Program-made: the position numbers and the translations under genes
In this document: positions 6,519 to 13,417 of the stretch, piece after piece
Numbering within the stretch: position 1 is the stretch's first letter
How the letters are laid out: every line of letters starts with the position of its first letter
Assembly (NCBI GenBank): GCA_964387625.1
Contig: CAYLWN010000012.1
Location: 1-29,955 of the forward strand
Direction of reading: 5' to 3'
DNA length: 29,955 bases
DNA from: CAYLWN01 sp964387625
GTDB taxonomy: Bacteria > Patescibacteriota > Microgenomatia > UBA10105
Notes under the pieces: generated by a model
What the model saw: the letters and a program-made list of their open reading frames with translations, nothing else
Told to the model about the DNA's origin: nothing
Database searches by the model: none

Positions 6519-6658
6519 TTTATTAAATAATCGCTTGCAGATAAAATTTTTAGCAGATTCTGAAAATCGTTCGGGATGAAACGTTAACTGTTAAATAAGG
6601 TTTTAGGCCCTCACTTAGTTCAGAACTGAAAAATTTTACCATGCACGCGCTTATTAAT
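6519..6658 (+). ncRNA. Large folded intergenic element upstream of murT
   Basis: A long imperfect inverted repeat. AATAATCGCTTGCA (6526-6539), TAAAATTTTT (6542-6551) and CAGATTCTGA (6554-6563) pair with TCAGAACTG (6620-6628), AAAAATTTTA (6629-6638) and TGCACGCGCTTATT (6642-6655), with small bulges, closing a 56-nt internal region. It fills the gap between htpX and murT and ends a few bases before the murT ATG. It could be a regulatory leader, a small RNA or a mobile hairpin; the sequence alone does not decide. No match to a known RNA family is recognised. Confidence 0.5.
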
Positions 6659-6663
6659 TTAAG

Positions 6664-8055
6664 ATGTTTAATCGGTTAGTAATTATTACTGGAAAAATAG
6701 TACATTCCATAACTCAACTATTTCATTTAGGAGCGGGAGGGACATGGCCGGGAGAAGTAGTACTTAAACTTAATCCGCAAATACTACCATCATTTCTTGA
6801 ACAAATAAAAAAAGGAATTATTATTGTTGCCGGTACCAATGGAAAAACTACTACATCTCTAATGATAAAACAAATTCTTGAGAAAAACGGTCAGCAGATA
6901 ATTCATAATAATACTGGTGCAAATTTAATAAACGGAACAGTGTCTTCTCTGATCATTAAATCGAACTGGATGGGAAAAATTCATGCTGATTGGGGAGTGT
7001 TTGAAGTAGACGAAAATTCTTTATCGCTTTTTCTTAAAGATATCCAAACTTCTAACCTTGAAACTAGAACTGTAATTGTTTTGCTTAATCTTTTCCGTGA
7101 TCAATTAGACAGGTATGGAGAAGTGGACGTGATTGTTGAAAAATGGCAAACAGCATTAATTAATTTAATTAAAGATAAAGATCATCGGATCAAGTCCGAT
7201 GATGACAAGGTGAATGATACAACTTTGATTTTAAATGCTGATGATCCGGCAATTGCTTATTTAGGAAAAAATTTATCTTTGCAAAAGAAATATTTTGGAA
7301 TTAACGAACCGCAAAAATTTTTACAAAATTTGGAACATGCACAAGACAGCACCTTTTGCTTAAATTGCGGTGCACGTCTTTTATATGAGGGAATTTATTT
7401 TTCGCATTTGGGAATTTGGAAATGTGATAAGTGTGGAAATACCAGACCGGAACCACAACTGACAAAATGGGATGAAGTTTTACCCGGACTATATAATATT
7501 TATAATACATTGGCATCGGTAAGCACTGCAAAAGCAATTGGTATTGCGGATAGTCAAATAAAAAAAGGATTAAAAGATTTTAAACCAGCTTTTGGTAGAC
7601 AAGAAGAATTTACAATTAATAATAAAAAAGTAAAAATATTTTTATCCAAAAATCCGGCAGGATTTAACGCTTCACTTAGAACTGTTCTTGAATTAAATCC
7701 AAAAACAATATTATTAGCACTTAATGACCGGATTCCGGATGGTCGCGACATTTCCTGGATTTGGGATGTGGATTTTGAAACCATACCGGAAAGTATGCAA
7801 GTAATAGTTAGTGGAGACAGAGCTTATGATATGGGATTGAGGATGAAATACGCATTTCGAAATCAAATATCAAATAGCAAAAACCAAAAACACATATTAA
7901 ATTTTAAAAAAAATCATTTAATTGAATCAGAATTAAAAAAAGCTATCGAAGCAGGATTAAATAAAGTAAATCCAAATGAAACCTTGTTTGTTTTAGCAAC
8001 ATATTCAGCGATGTTAGAAGTAAGGAGAATTTTAGGAGGAAAAGCGATTTTATAA
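6664..8055 (+). CDS. murT: Lipid II isoglutaminyl synthase, MurT subunit
   Basis: 463 residues, Mur-ligase fold. The N-terminus ITGKIVHSITQLFHLGAGGTWPG is typical of MurT. The ATP-binding loop is VAGTNGKTTTS (K61), and LLNLFRDQLDRYGE and LNADDP are the usual central motifs. A four-Cys zinc ribbon (C232, C235, C254, C257: CLNCG, CDKCG) distinguishes MurT from other Mur ligases. The C-terminal DUF1727 region has NDRIPDGRDISWIWDVDFE. With GatD it amidates the D-glutamate of lipid II to D-isoglutamine. The family's central domain is interrupted by a repeat-encoded loop (DHRIKSDDDK, 7181-7206). There is no clear Shine-Dalgarno sequence; the start is set by homology. Confidence 0.95.
   Translation: MFNRLVIITGKIVHSITQLFHLGAGGTWPGEVVLKLNPQILPSFLEQIKKGIIIVAGTNGKTTTSLMIKQILEKNGQQIIHNNTGANLINGTVSSLIIKSNWMGKIHADWGVFEVDENSLSLFLKDIQTSNLETRTVIVLLNLFRDQLDRYGEVDVIVEKWQTALINLIKDKDHRIKSDDDKVNDTTLILNADDPAIAYLGKNLSLQKKYFGINEPQKFLQNLEHAQDSTFCLNCGARLLYEGIYFSHLGIWKCDKCGNTRPEPQLTKWDEVLPGLYNIYNTLASVSTAKAIGIADSQIKKGLKDFKPAFGRQEEFTINNKKVKIFLSKNPAGFNASLRTVLELNPKTILLALNDRIPDGRDISWIWDVDFETIPESMQVIVSGDRAYDMGLRMKYAFRNQISNSKNQKHILNFKKNHLIESELKKAIEAGLNKVNPNETLFVLATYSAMLEVRRILGGKAIL
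7181..7206. repeat. In-frame palindromic repeat inside murT
   Basis: ATCATCGGA-tcaag-TCCGATGAT, a 9-bp stem, then GACA. It encodes DHRIKSDDD in a loop before LNADDP where other MurT proteins have only a short linker. Confidence 0.8.
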
Positions 8056-8061
8056 CATCAT

Positions 8062-8157
8062 TGTCATGCTGGAGCGAAGCCAAGTCAGACTTGGCGAAGC
8101 GATAGCATCTTTTTTAAGATCCTATCATTCCGATTTCATCGGAATTCCAGGATGACA
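8062..8157. repeat. Pair of palindromic repeats between murT and gatD
   Basis: TGTCATGCTGGAGCGAAGCC with GGCGAAGCGATAGCATC, and ATTCCGAT-ttc-ATCGGAAT flanked by GATCC and CCAGGATGACA. Both are nested palindromes of the window's repeat class. They separate two genes that are usually adjacent or overlapping. Confidence 0.75.
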
Positions 8158-8171
8158 TTTAAAATTATTTT

Positions 8172-9017
8172 ATGAATTATCAATTAAACATTGCCTGGTT
8201 TTATCCAGATTTGATGAGCACTTATGGTGACAGAGGAAATATTATTGTGATGCAAAAAAGATGTGAGTGGCGGAGAATAAAAGTAAATATTGATAAAATC
8301 AATTTGGACAGCCCTGACAATCTTTTAAACAGGTCCGACCTGTTGTTTATGGGTGGTGCGCAGGATAGGCAACAAAAACTTGTTGGCCAGGATTTTTTAA
8401 GTTTTAAAGCTCCAAAAGTTAAAGCAATGATTGAAAACAATATTCCAGCGTTGTTTGTTTGCGCAGCATATCAATTCGCAGGTCATTATTATAAACCCTA
8501 TCAAGGTGAAAAGATACCAGGCGCCGGAATTTTTGATTTATATACAGAACATTTAGGAGATCAAAGTAAGAGACTGATAGGTAATGTAGTTGCAAAATTA
8601 TTTCTCGGTCATTCCCTTGAAAACCTGCCTGCGCAAGCAGGAGGGAATCTTAAAGATCCCCGGGTCAAGCCTGCTTGCGCAGGCAAGCCCGAGGATGACA
8701 ATTTATTTTTAAATAAAACTATTGTTGGTTTTGAAAATCATGGGGGTAGAACTTATTTGGGAAAAAATATCCTACCATTGGCAAAAATTATTAAGGGATT
8801 CGGTAATAACGGAGAAGACGGATTTGAAGGTGCCATTTATAAAAATGCCTTAGGCAGTTATTTTCACGGACCGCTACTCCCCAAAAATCCACAATTGGCA
8901 GATTGGTTGATCAAAAAAGCTTTGGAAGTGAAATATGGAAATCAAATAAAACTGGAAAGATTAAATGATGATTTGGAATGGCAAGCACATGATTTTGCAA
9001 AAAAATTAAAAGATTAA
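8172..9017 (+). CDS. gatD: Lipid II isoglutaminyl synthase, glutamine amidotransferase subunit GatD
   Basis: 281 residues, CobB/CobQ-like class I amidotransferase. IAWFYPDLMSTYGDRGNI is the GatD N-terminus. The nucleophile is C97 in FVCAAYQFAGHYY (other GatD proteins have CGGYQ-like motifs) and the catalytic His is H232 in YFHGPLLPKNP. GFENHGGRTYLG is also characteristic. It hydrolyses glutamine and passes ammonia to MurT. Residues about 146-176 (GHSLENLPAQAGG, KDPRVKPACAGKPEDD) come from a palindromic repeat pair and are absent from typical members, making this protein longer than the usual 240-250. A TAAAAT box at 8160-8165 is 6 bases ahead of the ATG and no Shine-Dalgarno sequence is seen, so a leaderless message is possible. 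Confidence 0.94.
   Translation: MNYQLNIAWFYPDLMSTYGDRGNIIVMQKRCEWRRIKVNIDKINLDSPDNLLNRSDLLFMGGAQDRQQKLVGQDFLSFKAPKVKAMIENNIPALFVCAAYQFAGHYYKPYQGEKIPGAGIFDLYTEHLGDQSKRLIGNVVAKLFLGHSLENLPAQAGGNLKDPRVKPACAGKPEDDNLFLNKTIVGFENHGGRTYLGKNILPLAKIIKGFGNNGEDGFEGAIYKNALGSYFHGPLLPKNPQLADWLIKKALEVKYGNQIKLERLNDDLEWQAHDFAKKLKD
8609..8700. repeat. In-frame double palindromic repeat inside gatD
   Basis: Two nested units: TCATTCCCTTG...AGGGAATCT around CCTGC-ctgcgca-AGCAGG, and AAGATCCCCGGG...GAGGATGACA around GCCTGC-ttgc-GCAGGC. The roughly 92 bp stay open in the gatD frame and add about 30 residues just before TIVGFENHGG. Confidence 0.85.
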
Positions 9018-9043
9018 AGATTAAAGATTAAAGATTAAAGATT
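9005..9043 (+). repeat. Tandem heptamer GATTAAA at the end of gatD
   Basis: About five copies of GATTAAA run across the gatD stop codon into the spacer. Shorter runs of the same heptamer appear inside polX (near 4022-4050) and gatB (near 12222-12245). Confidence 0.75.
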
Positions 9044-9044
9044 A

Positions 9045-9254
9045 CTACACTTAAAAATGATTTTTGCAGTATAATATACCGATAGCATTTTTGAGAAAAN
9101 NNNNNNNNNNNNNNNNNNNNNNNNNNNNNNNNNNNNNNNNNNNNNNNNNNNNNNNNNNNNNNNNNNNNNNNNNNNNNNNNNNNNNNNNNNNNNNNNNNNC
9201 TACACTTAAAAATGATTTTTGCAGTATAATATACCGATAGCATTTTTGAGAAAA
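9045..9254 (+). other. Scaffold gap of 100 N flanked by an identical 55-nt sequence
   Basis: The 55 bases before the N run (9045-9099) are identical to the 55 after it (9200-9254), both starting CTACACTTAAAAATG and ending TTTTTGAGAAAA. This is the signature of two overlapping contigs that were not merged, so the true gap is probably zero; a real tandem duplication is the alternative. The duplicated segment contains TATAAT (9070-9075 and 9225-9230), a plausible -10 box for gatC. Confidence 0.85.
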
Positions 9255-9592
9255 TGCATCGAGTATCAACCGATATGACTTCAATGAAAAAAACAGTTAC
9301 TTTTACTCCAAAAGATGTCAAACATATTGCAAAACTTGCTAATATTCCGGTCACCGATGGGGAAGAGAAGAAATTGGCAACTGGTTTTAATTCTGTGATG
9401 AAAGTGATTGACCAATTAAATCAAGTTGATGTAACCAATGTTGAACTTACTCATCAAGTTACGGGATTGACCAATGTGTTCCGCGAAGATGAGGTTGACG
9501 AAGAGCGTATGTTAACCCAATCTCAGGCGTTATCTAATGCAAAACACACACATAATGGATATTTTGTAGTAGATCAGATTTTGGAAAAGTGA
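9254..9592 (+). CDS. gatC: Asp-tRNA(Asn)/Glu-tRNA(Gln) amidotransferase subunit C
   Basis: 112 residues from the ATG at 9254 (weak GAGA upstream), or 102 from 9284, where the family-like sequence begins (MKKTVTFTPKDVKHIAKLANIPVT). It contains the GatC helical pattern VMKVIDQLNQVDVTNVELTHQV and the C-terminal FREDEVDEE...SNAKHTHNGYFVVDQILEK typical of the belt-like subunit that wraps GatA and GatB. GatCAB converts misacylated Glu-tRNA(Gln) and Asp-tRNA(Asn) to the correct amides. It is the first gene of gatC-gatA-gatB; a TATAAT at 9225-9230 would start transcription about 17 bases before 9254. Confidence 0.92.
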   Translation: MHRVSTDMTSMKKTVTFTPKDVKHIAKLANIPVTDGEEKKLATGFNSVMKVIDQLNQVDVTNVELTHQVTGLTNVFREDEVDEERMLTQSQALSNAKHTHNGYFVVDQILEK

Positions 9593-9641
9593 ATAATTAG
9601 CCAATAATCCAATTATCAAATTATCCAATAGTCAAATAATT

Positions 9642-11054
9642 ATGAAACTCAATCAATTAACATTAAAACAAACAATTACTAAACTAAGAGCTAAAGAAAT
9701 TTCGCTTAAAGAATTATATGCGGATGTTTTTAAAGAAATTGAAAAAATAAATTCTAAGCTTAATATTTATTTAGCTATAGACAAAAAAGCTATTGAAAAA
9801 GCTGAAAAAAATATAGATAAACCTCTTTCAGGCGTACCTATCGCAGTTAAGGATAATTTTTTGACAATGGGACTTTCAACCACAGCATCGGCAAAAGTCT
9901 TACAAGGTTTTATGCCTCCTTATGAATCAACGGTGACCAAAAGATTGAAACAAAATGGCGGAGTTGTTGTTGGAAAAACCAATATGGATGCATGGGCGCA
10001 TGGTTCGAGCACTGAAACATCTGATTTCGGAAGATCTTTAAATCCCCGAAACCCCAAAAACCTTCCTGGAGGATCTTCAGGAGGAAGTGCAGCTGCTGTT
10101 GCAGCTGACATCTGTGTTGGTGCGTTAGGCAGTGAAACTGCCGGATCGATAAGACAACCTTCAGCCTGGTGTGGAGTTGTGGGATTAAAACCAACTTATG
10201 GTCGTGTTTCAAGGGCAGGAGTGGTAGCAATGGGTTCATCTCTTGATTCCCCAGGACCAATTGGAAAAACTGTTGAAGATTGCGCTATGATTTTTAATCA
10301 TATTGCTGGTCATGATAAATATGATGCCACAACAGCTGTTAAACCTGTTCCTGATTTAACTAAAGCTTTAAATAAAAATATTAAAAGTATGAAAATTGGC
10401 ATTTGTTATATTGATCATCAGAAGTTAAAAAAGACTCTTGTTGATAAATCACTACAAAAAGCTGCTCAGGTTTTTGAAAATCTGGGAGCTTGCGTTGATT
10501 TGATTCCTTTATCTAATGAATTAAAAGAAAATAAAATATTAAATCCGGATTTTGCAATCGGTGTTTACACTGTTGTGCAAAGAGGTGAAGTTTCGTCCAA
10601 TTTAGCCAGATATGATGGCATCAGATATGGAAATAATCGCTCTTTTTTTGGTGATGAAGCTAAACGCAGGATCATGTTAGGAACTTTTACCCTATCAAAA
10701 GGTTATGCTGATAAATATTATGTGAATGCCCAAAAAGTAAGGAGTTTATATATTCAAAATTATAGACAATTATTTTCTAAATTCGATGTGTTGATTTCTC
10801 CAACTTCTCCGGGTTTTGCTTTGCCTATAGGAGCATCCAAGGACAATCCGATGTTTGGAGAACTTGAAGATATGTTACTCGAACCAAGTTCTATTTCAGG
10901 ATTACCCGGAATAAATGTACCGATGTATCATGACGAAAAAACTAATTTATATTTAGGATTAAATATTGTTGCAAATCATTGGGAAGAAGAAAAAATAGTT
11001 ACTGTCGCACATGCGTTTGAACAAAATACAACTTGGAATCCGTGGGTTAAATAA
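9642..11054 (+). CDS. gatA: Asp-tRNA(Asn)/Glu-tRNA(Gln) amidotransferase subunit A
   Basis: 470 residues, the usual 470-490. Amidase-signature enzyme with a complete Ser-cisSer-Lys triad: K70 (PIAVKDNF), S145 (LPGGSSGGSAAAVAA) and nucleophile S169 (GSETAGSIRQPSAWCG). GLKPTYGRVSRAG and the C-terminal region (SPTSPGFALPIG, SSISGLPGINVPM) are typical. It hydrolyses glutamine and channels ammonia to GatB. No good Shine-Dalgarno sequence; the 49-nt spacer after gatC is made of CCAAT/ATCAAAT-like repeats. Confidence 0.96.
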   Translation: MKLNQLTLKQTITKLRAKEISLKELYADVFKEIEKINSKLNIYLAIDKKAIEKAEKNIDKPLSGVPIAVKDNFLTMGLSTTASAKVLQGFMPPYESTVTKRLKQNGGVVVGKTNMDAWAHGSSTETSDFGRSLNPRNPKNLPGGSSGGSAAAVAADICVGALGSETAGSIRQPSAWCGVVGLKPTYGRVSRAGVVAMGSSLDSPGPIGKTVEDCAMIFNHIAGHDKYDATTAVKPVPDLTKALNKNIKSMKIGICYIDHQKLKKTLVDKSLQKAAQVFENLGACVDLIPLSNELKENKILNPDFAIGVYTVVQRGEVSSNLARYDGIRYGNNRSFFGDEAKRRIMLGTFTLSKGYADKYYVNAQKVRSLYIQNYRQLFSKFDVLISPTSPGFALPIGASKDNPMFGELEDMLLEPSSISGLPGINVPMYHDEKTNLYLGLNIVANHWEEEKIVTVAHAFEQNTTWNPWVK

Positions 11055-11060
11055 AAATTA

Positions 11061-11128
11061 GTCATCCTGAACTCCCGCCTGCAGTTGCCTACTGCAACAG
11101 CAGTTGGCGGGCAGGTGTTTCAGGATCT
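11061..11128. repeat. Palindromic repeat after gatA
   Basis: GTCATCCTGAA...TTTCAGGATC encloses CCCGCC...GGCGGG and CAGTTGC...GCAACAG. It is a nested palindrome of the window's repeat class with the GATC/ATGAC-type ends. Confidence 0.8.
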
Positions 11129-11142
11129 AATTTTCAAAAACT

Positions 11143-11180
11143 AGATGCCGAATCCGACCAGCTGGCGGATCGGCATGACA
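11143..11180. repeat. Palindromic repeat immediately ahead of gatB
   Basis: GATGCCGA...TCGGCATGACA encloses TCCG-accagctgg-CGGA. In the gatB frame it would read MPNPTSWRIGMT, which explains a spurious N-terminal extension upstream of the true gatB start. Confidence 0.8.
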
Positions 11181-11186
11181 AAATAT

Positions 11187-12707
11187 ATGAATGATAATTA
11201 TTTACCAATAATCGGTTTGGAAATTCATGTAGAACTTAAAACTAAGTCTAAAATGTTTTGTGGATGTAAAAACGATCCGTTTCATGCGCCAAAACCCAAT
11301 ATATACACTTGTCCGGTTTGTTTAGGATTACCCGGAGCATTACCAGTGCCAAACAAAAAAGCCATTGAATGGACCATAATGTTAGGATTGGCTTTAGGTT
11401 GCGAAATTCCAAACCTCTCAAAATTTGACCGGAAAAATTATTTTTATCCGGATCTTCCTAAAGGTTATCAGATTAGTCAATACGATCAACCGTTGTGTAG
11501 AAGTGGAAAGTTAGAGATCAATATTAATCGCCATCCTGATCCCGACAAAAGTCGTGGAGAAGGATCTTTAGAAGATTCTTCACCTGCAAAGCAGGTTCAG
11601 AATGACATGATGGAAAGTAAAACGATTAGAATTAATCGAGTTCATTTGGAAGAAGATACAGGAAAACTGTTGCATCAAACTATAAATGATAAAAAAGTTA
11701 CCTTGATAGATTTTAATCGAAGCGGTGTACCTTTGGTGGAAATTGTTACAGAACCTGATATTCATAGCGCAGAAGATGCAAAAACATTTTTAAAAAAACT
11801 TTATCAAATTATCCGTTATCTGGATATTTCCGATGCCTCAATGGAAAAGGGGAGTATGAGATTGGAACCGAACATATCTGTAAAAAATATCAAATATCAA
11901 ATATCAAATATCCCTGCCTCGCCGGCAGGCAGGAAAAATACAAATCAAAAATTAAATATTGATGAAAGTTATCCGTTACCAAATTACAAAGTTGAGGTGA
12001 AGAATATTAATTCGTTCAATTTTGTAAAACGGGCAATAGATTTCGAGATAGAAAGGCATATTCAAATTCTTGAGTCAGGAGAGACACCCATTCAAGAAAC
12101 AAGGGGTTGGGATGAAAAAAAAGGTGTAACTATCCCCCAGCGGAGTAAAGAGGGAGCAGCAGATTATCGATATTTTCCAGAACCTGATATTCCGCCTATG
12201 AAATGGACAAATCAACTGATTGATGATTTAAGATTAAAGATTAAAGAATTACCGGATGCAAAAATTAACCGTTTTGTTAAAGACTTTGATCTCCCCTATC
12301 AAGCTGCCGAAAGATTGGTAGAGGACAGAGCGATGTCTGATTATTTTGAAGCGGGATTAAAGATGATAGATTTAACCCTTCGACAAAGCTCAGGACAGGG
12401 ATTTAAGAATATTAAAAGCATAGATATTGCTAACTGGTTGTTAAATAAAAATGTAGATATTAAAAAAGTTAGACCTGAGGATTTAGTTAAACAAATTGTT
12501 GCCAGTAAAAATGTGGTACAAATAGATAACGACAAATTAATATTAATTATTGACGAAGTTTTAGACGTAAATAGTAAAGCAGTTACTGATTATAAAAATG
12601 GAAAAGTTGGAGTGATCATGTTTTTGGTTGGTAGTGTGATGCGGAGCTTAAAAGCCAAAGCCGACACACAACTTATAAAAAAAATGTTAGAAGAAAGGAT
12701 GAAATGA
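11187..12707 (+). CDS. gatB: Asp-tRNA(Asn)/Glu-tRNA(Gln) amidotransferase subunit B
   Basis: 506 residues from the ATG at 11187, giving the standard beginning MNDNYLPIIGLEIHVEL; the in-frame ATG at 11145 is repeat sequence. Motifs: FCGCKNDP and YTCPVCLGLPGALPVPN (zinc/cradle domain), IRINRVHLEEDTGKLLH, DFNRSGVPLVEIVTEPD, KNINSFNFVKRAI, ETRGWDEKKG and DYRYFPEPDIPP. The C-terminal YqeY-like tRNA-binding tail ends GSVMRSLKAKADTQLIKKML. GatB phosphorylates and amidates the misacylated tRNA. Three repeat-encoded segments interrupt it: about residues 116-140, 243-249 and 397-404. The stop codon overlaps the next gene (ATGA). Confidence 0.96.
   Translation: MNDNYLPIIGLEIHVELKTKSKMFCGCKNDPFHAPKPNIYTCPVCLGLPGALPVPNKKAIEWTIMLGLALGCEIPNLSKFDRKNYFYPDLPKGYQISQYDQPLCRSGKLEININRHPDPDKSRGEGSLEDSSPAKQVQNDMMESKTIRINRVHLEEDTGKLLHQTINDKKVTLIDFNRSGVPLVEIVTEPDIHSAEDAKTFLKKLYQIIRYLDISDASMEKGSMRLEPNISVKNIKYQISNIPASPAGRKNTNQKLNIDESYPLPNYKVEVKNINSFNFVKRAIDFEIERHIQILESGETPIQETRGWDEKKGVTIPQRSKEGAADYRYFPEPDIPPMKWTNQLIDDLRLKIKELPDAKINRFVKDFDLPYQAAERLVEDRAMSDYFEAGLKMIDLTLRQSSGQGFKNIKSIDIANWLLNKNVDIKKVRPEDLVKQIVASKNVVQIDNDKLILIIDEVLDVNSKAVTDYKNGKVGVIMFLVGSVMRSLKAKADTQLIKKMLEERMK
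11532..11607. repeat. In-frame palindromic repeat inside gatB (first)
   Basis: CATCCTGATCCCGAC...GTCG..., then GGATCTTTAGAAGATTC and ACCTGC-aaa-GCAGGT, ending CAGAATGACA. It is open in the gatB frame (HPDPDKSRGEGS, LEDSSPAKQVQND) and sits just before the conserved KTIRINRVHLEEDTG, where other GatB proteins have a short loop. Confidence 0.8.
11913..11933. repeat. In-frame palindromic repeat inside gatB (second)
   Basis: CCTGCC-tcgcc-GGCAGG, read as PASPAGR, follows ATCAAAT-type direct repeats (11886-11911, read KYQISN). Together they enlarge the loop between EPNISV and VEVKNINSF. Confidence 0.75.
12376..12400. repeat. In-frame palindromic repeat inside gatB (third)
   Basis: CCCTTCGACAAAGCTCAGGA followed by CAGGG encodes LRQSSGQG. 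It is a diverged copy of the repeat in polX at 4169 and lies in the linker before the C-terminal tRNA-binding domain. Confidence 0.75.
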
Positions 12708-13395
12708 GCGAGGGAGTAGATTTAGGCAAAGATATTTATATTTTAAAAGGACCAAACAGGGGGAGAGTCCGAGATAAACAAGTAGCACATGAAGCTGCAA
12801 ATAGACACAGACAAAATATTGAAGTCATAACGAAGACTATTTTACCTGATATTGAAGATACCGCTCCTGAATTTAAAAAATTTAAACACGAAATGGTAAA
12901 AAAAGATATACAAAGTAAATTCTTCAAAAATCTTTCAAATAACGAAGAACTGACAGCCCAAGCATATAATACGGTTATGCAAGAAAGACAATTAAAAAAA
13001 ACTAAAAAAGAATTAACCATTGATGAATTAACAGGCTTAGTTAATAAAAAAGAGTTTCAAAGACGCGTAAAACAAGAAATGAATTTGATAGATAGAAGTT
13101 TATATGGAGTTTTAACAGTTATCATGATGGATTTAGATAATTTTAAACTTATAAANNNNNNNNNNNNNNNNNNNNNNNNNNNNNNNNNNNNNNNNNNNNN
13201 NNNNNNNNNNNNNNNNNNNNNNNNNNNNNNNNNNNNNNNNNNNNNNNNNNNNNNNTAGCTCAATATCATAAAGGAGACAATATAACACCTGAAGAATTAA
13301 TGGGTAGAGCGGATGATGCTATGTATCACGCAAAAAAACAATCTGGAACATCAAGTGTAGTATGGTATCAAGACATGGATAAGCGTCCCCTTTGA
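12704..13395 (+). CDS. GGDEF-domain protein (probable diguanylate cyclase), interrupted by assembly gap
   Basis: The 5' part (12704-13155) gives about 150 residues: a charged, soluble N-terminal region without signal or membrane segment, then the start of a GGDEF domain (LTIDELTGLVNKKEFQRRV, VIMMDLDNFKLI with the metal-binding Asp). After 100 N, 13258-13395 gives the domain's end (AQYHKGDNITPEELMGRADDAMYHAKKQSG in pieces HKGDNITPEELM and RADDAMYHAKK) and a TGA. The GG(D/E)EF active-site loop is in the gap, so activity cannot be judged. About 80-95 residues should be missing, more than 100 nt, and the two sides are in different frames at the stated gap size, so the N run is a placeholder. Its ATG overlaps the gatB stop by four bases, implying translational coupling. 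Confidence 0.82.
13156..13255. other. Scaffold gap of 100 N inside the GGDEF gene
   Basis: Exactly 100 N. By comparison with the domain's usual length, roughly 250 bases should be missing, so the gap length is arbitrary. Confidence 0.9.
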
Positions 13396-13417
13396 TTTTT
13401 AAGATTTAAAATAAATT

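Noticed and set aside
9028..9354. Minus-strand frames spanning the N run at 9100
   Set aside because: They exist only because N is translated as unknown and because the flanks are duplicated.
11145..11186. Upstream in-frame start for gatB
   Set aside because: The extra 14 residues are palindromic repeat sequence; family members begin at the MNDNYLPIIGLEIHVEL equivalent.
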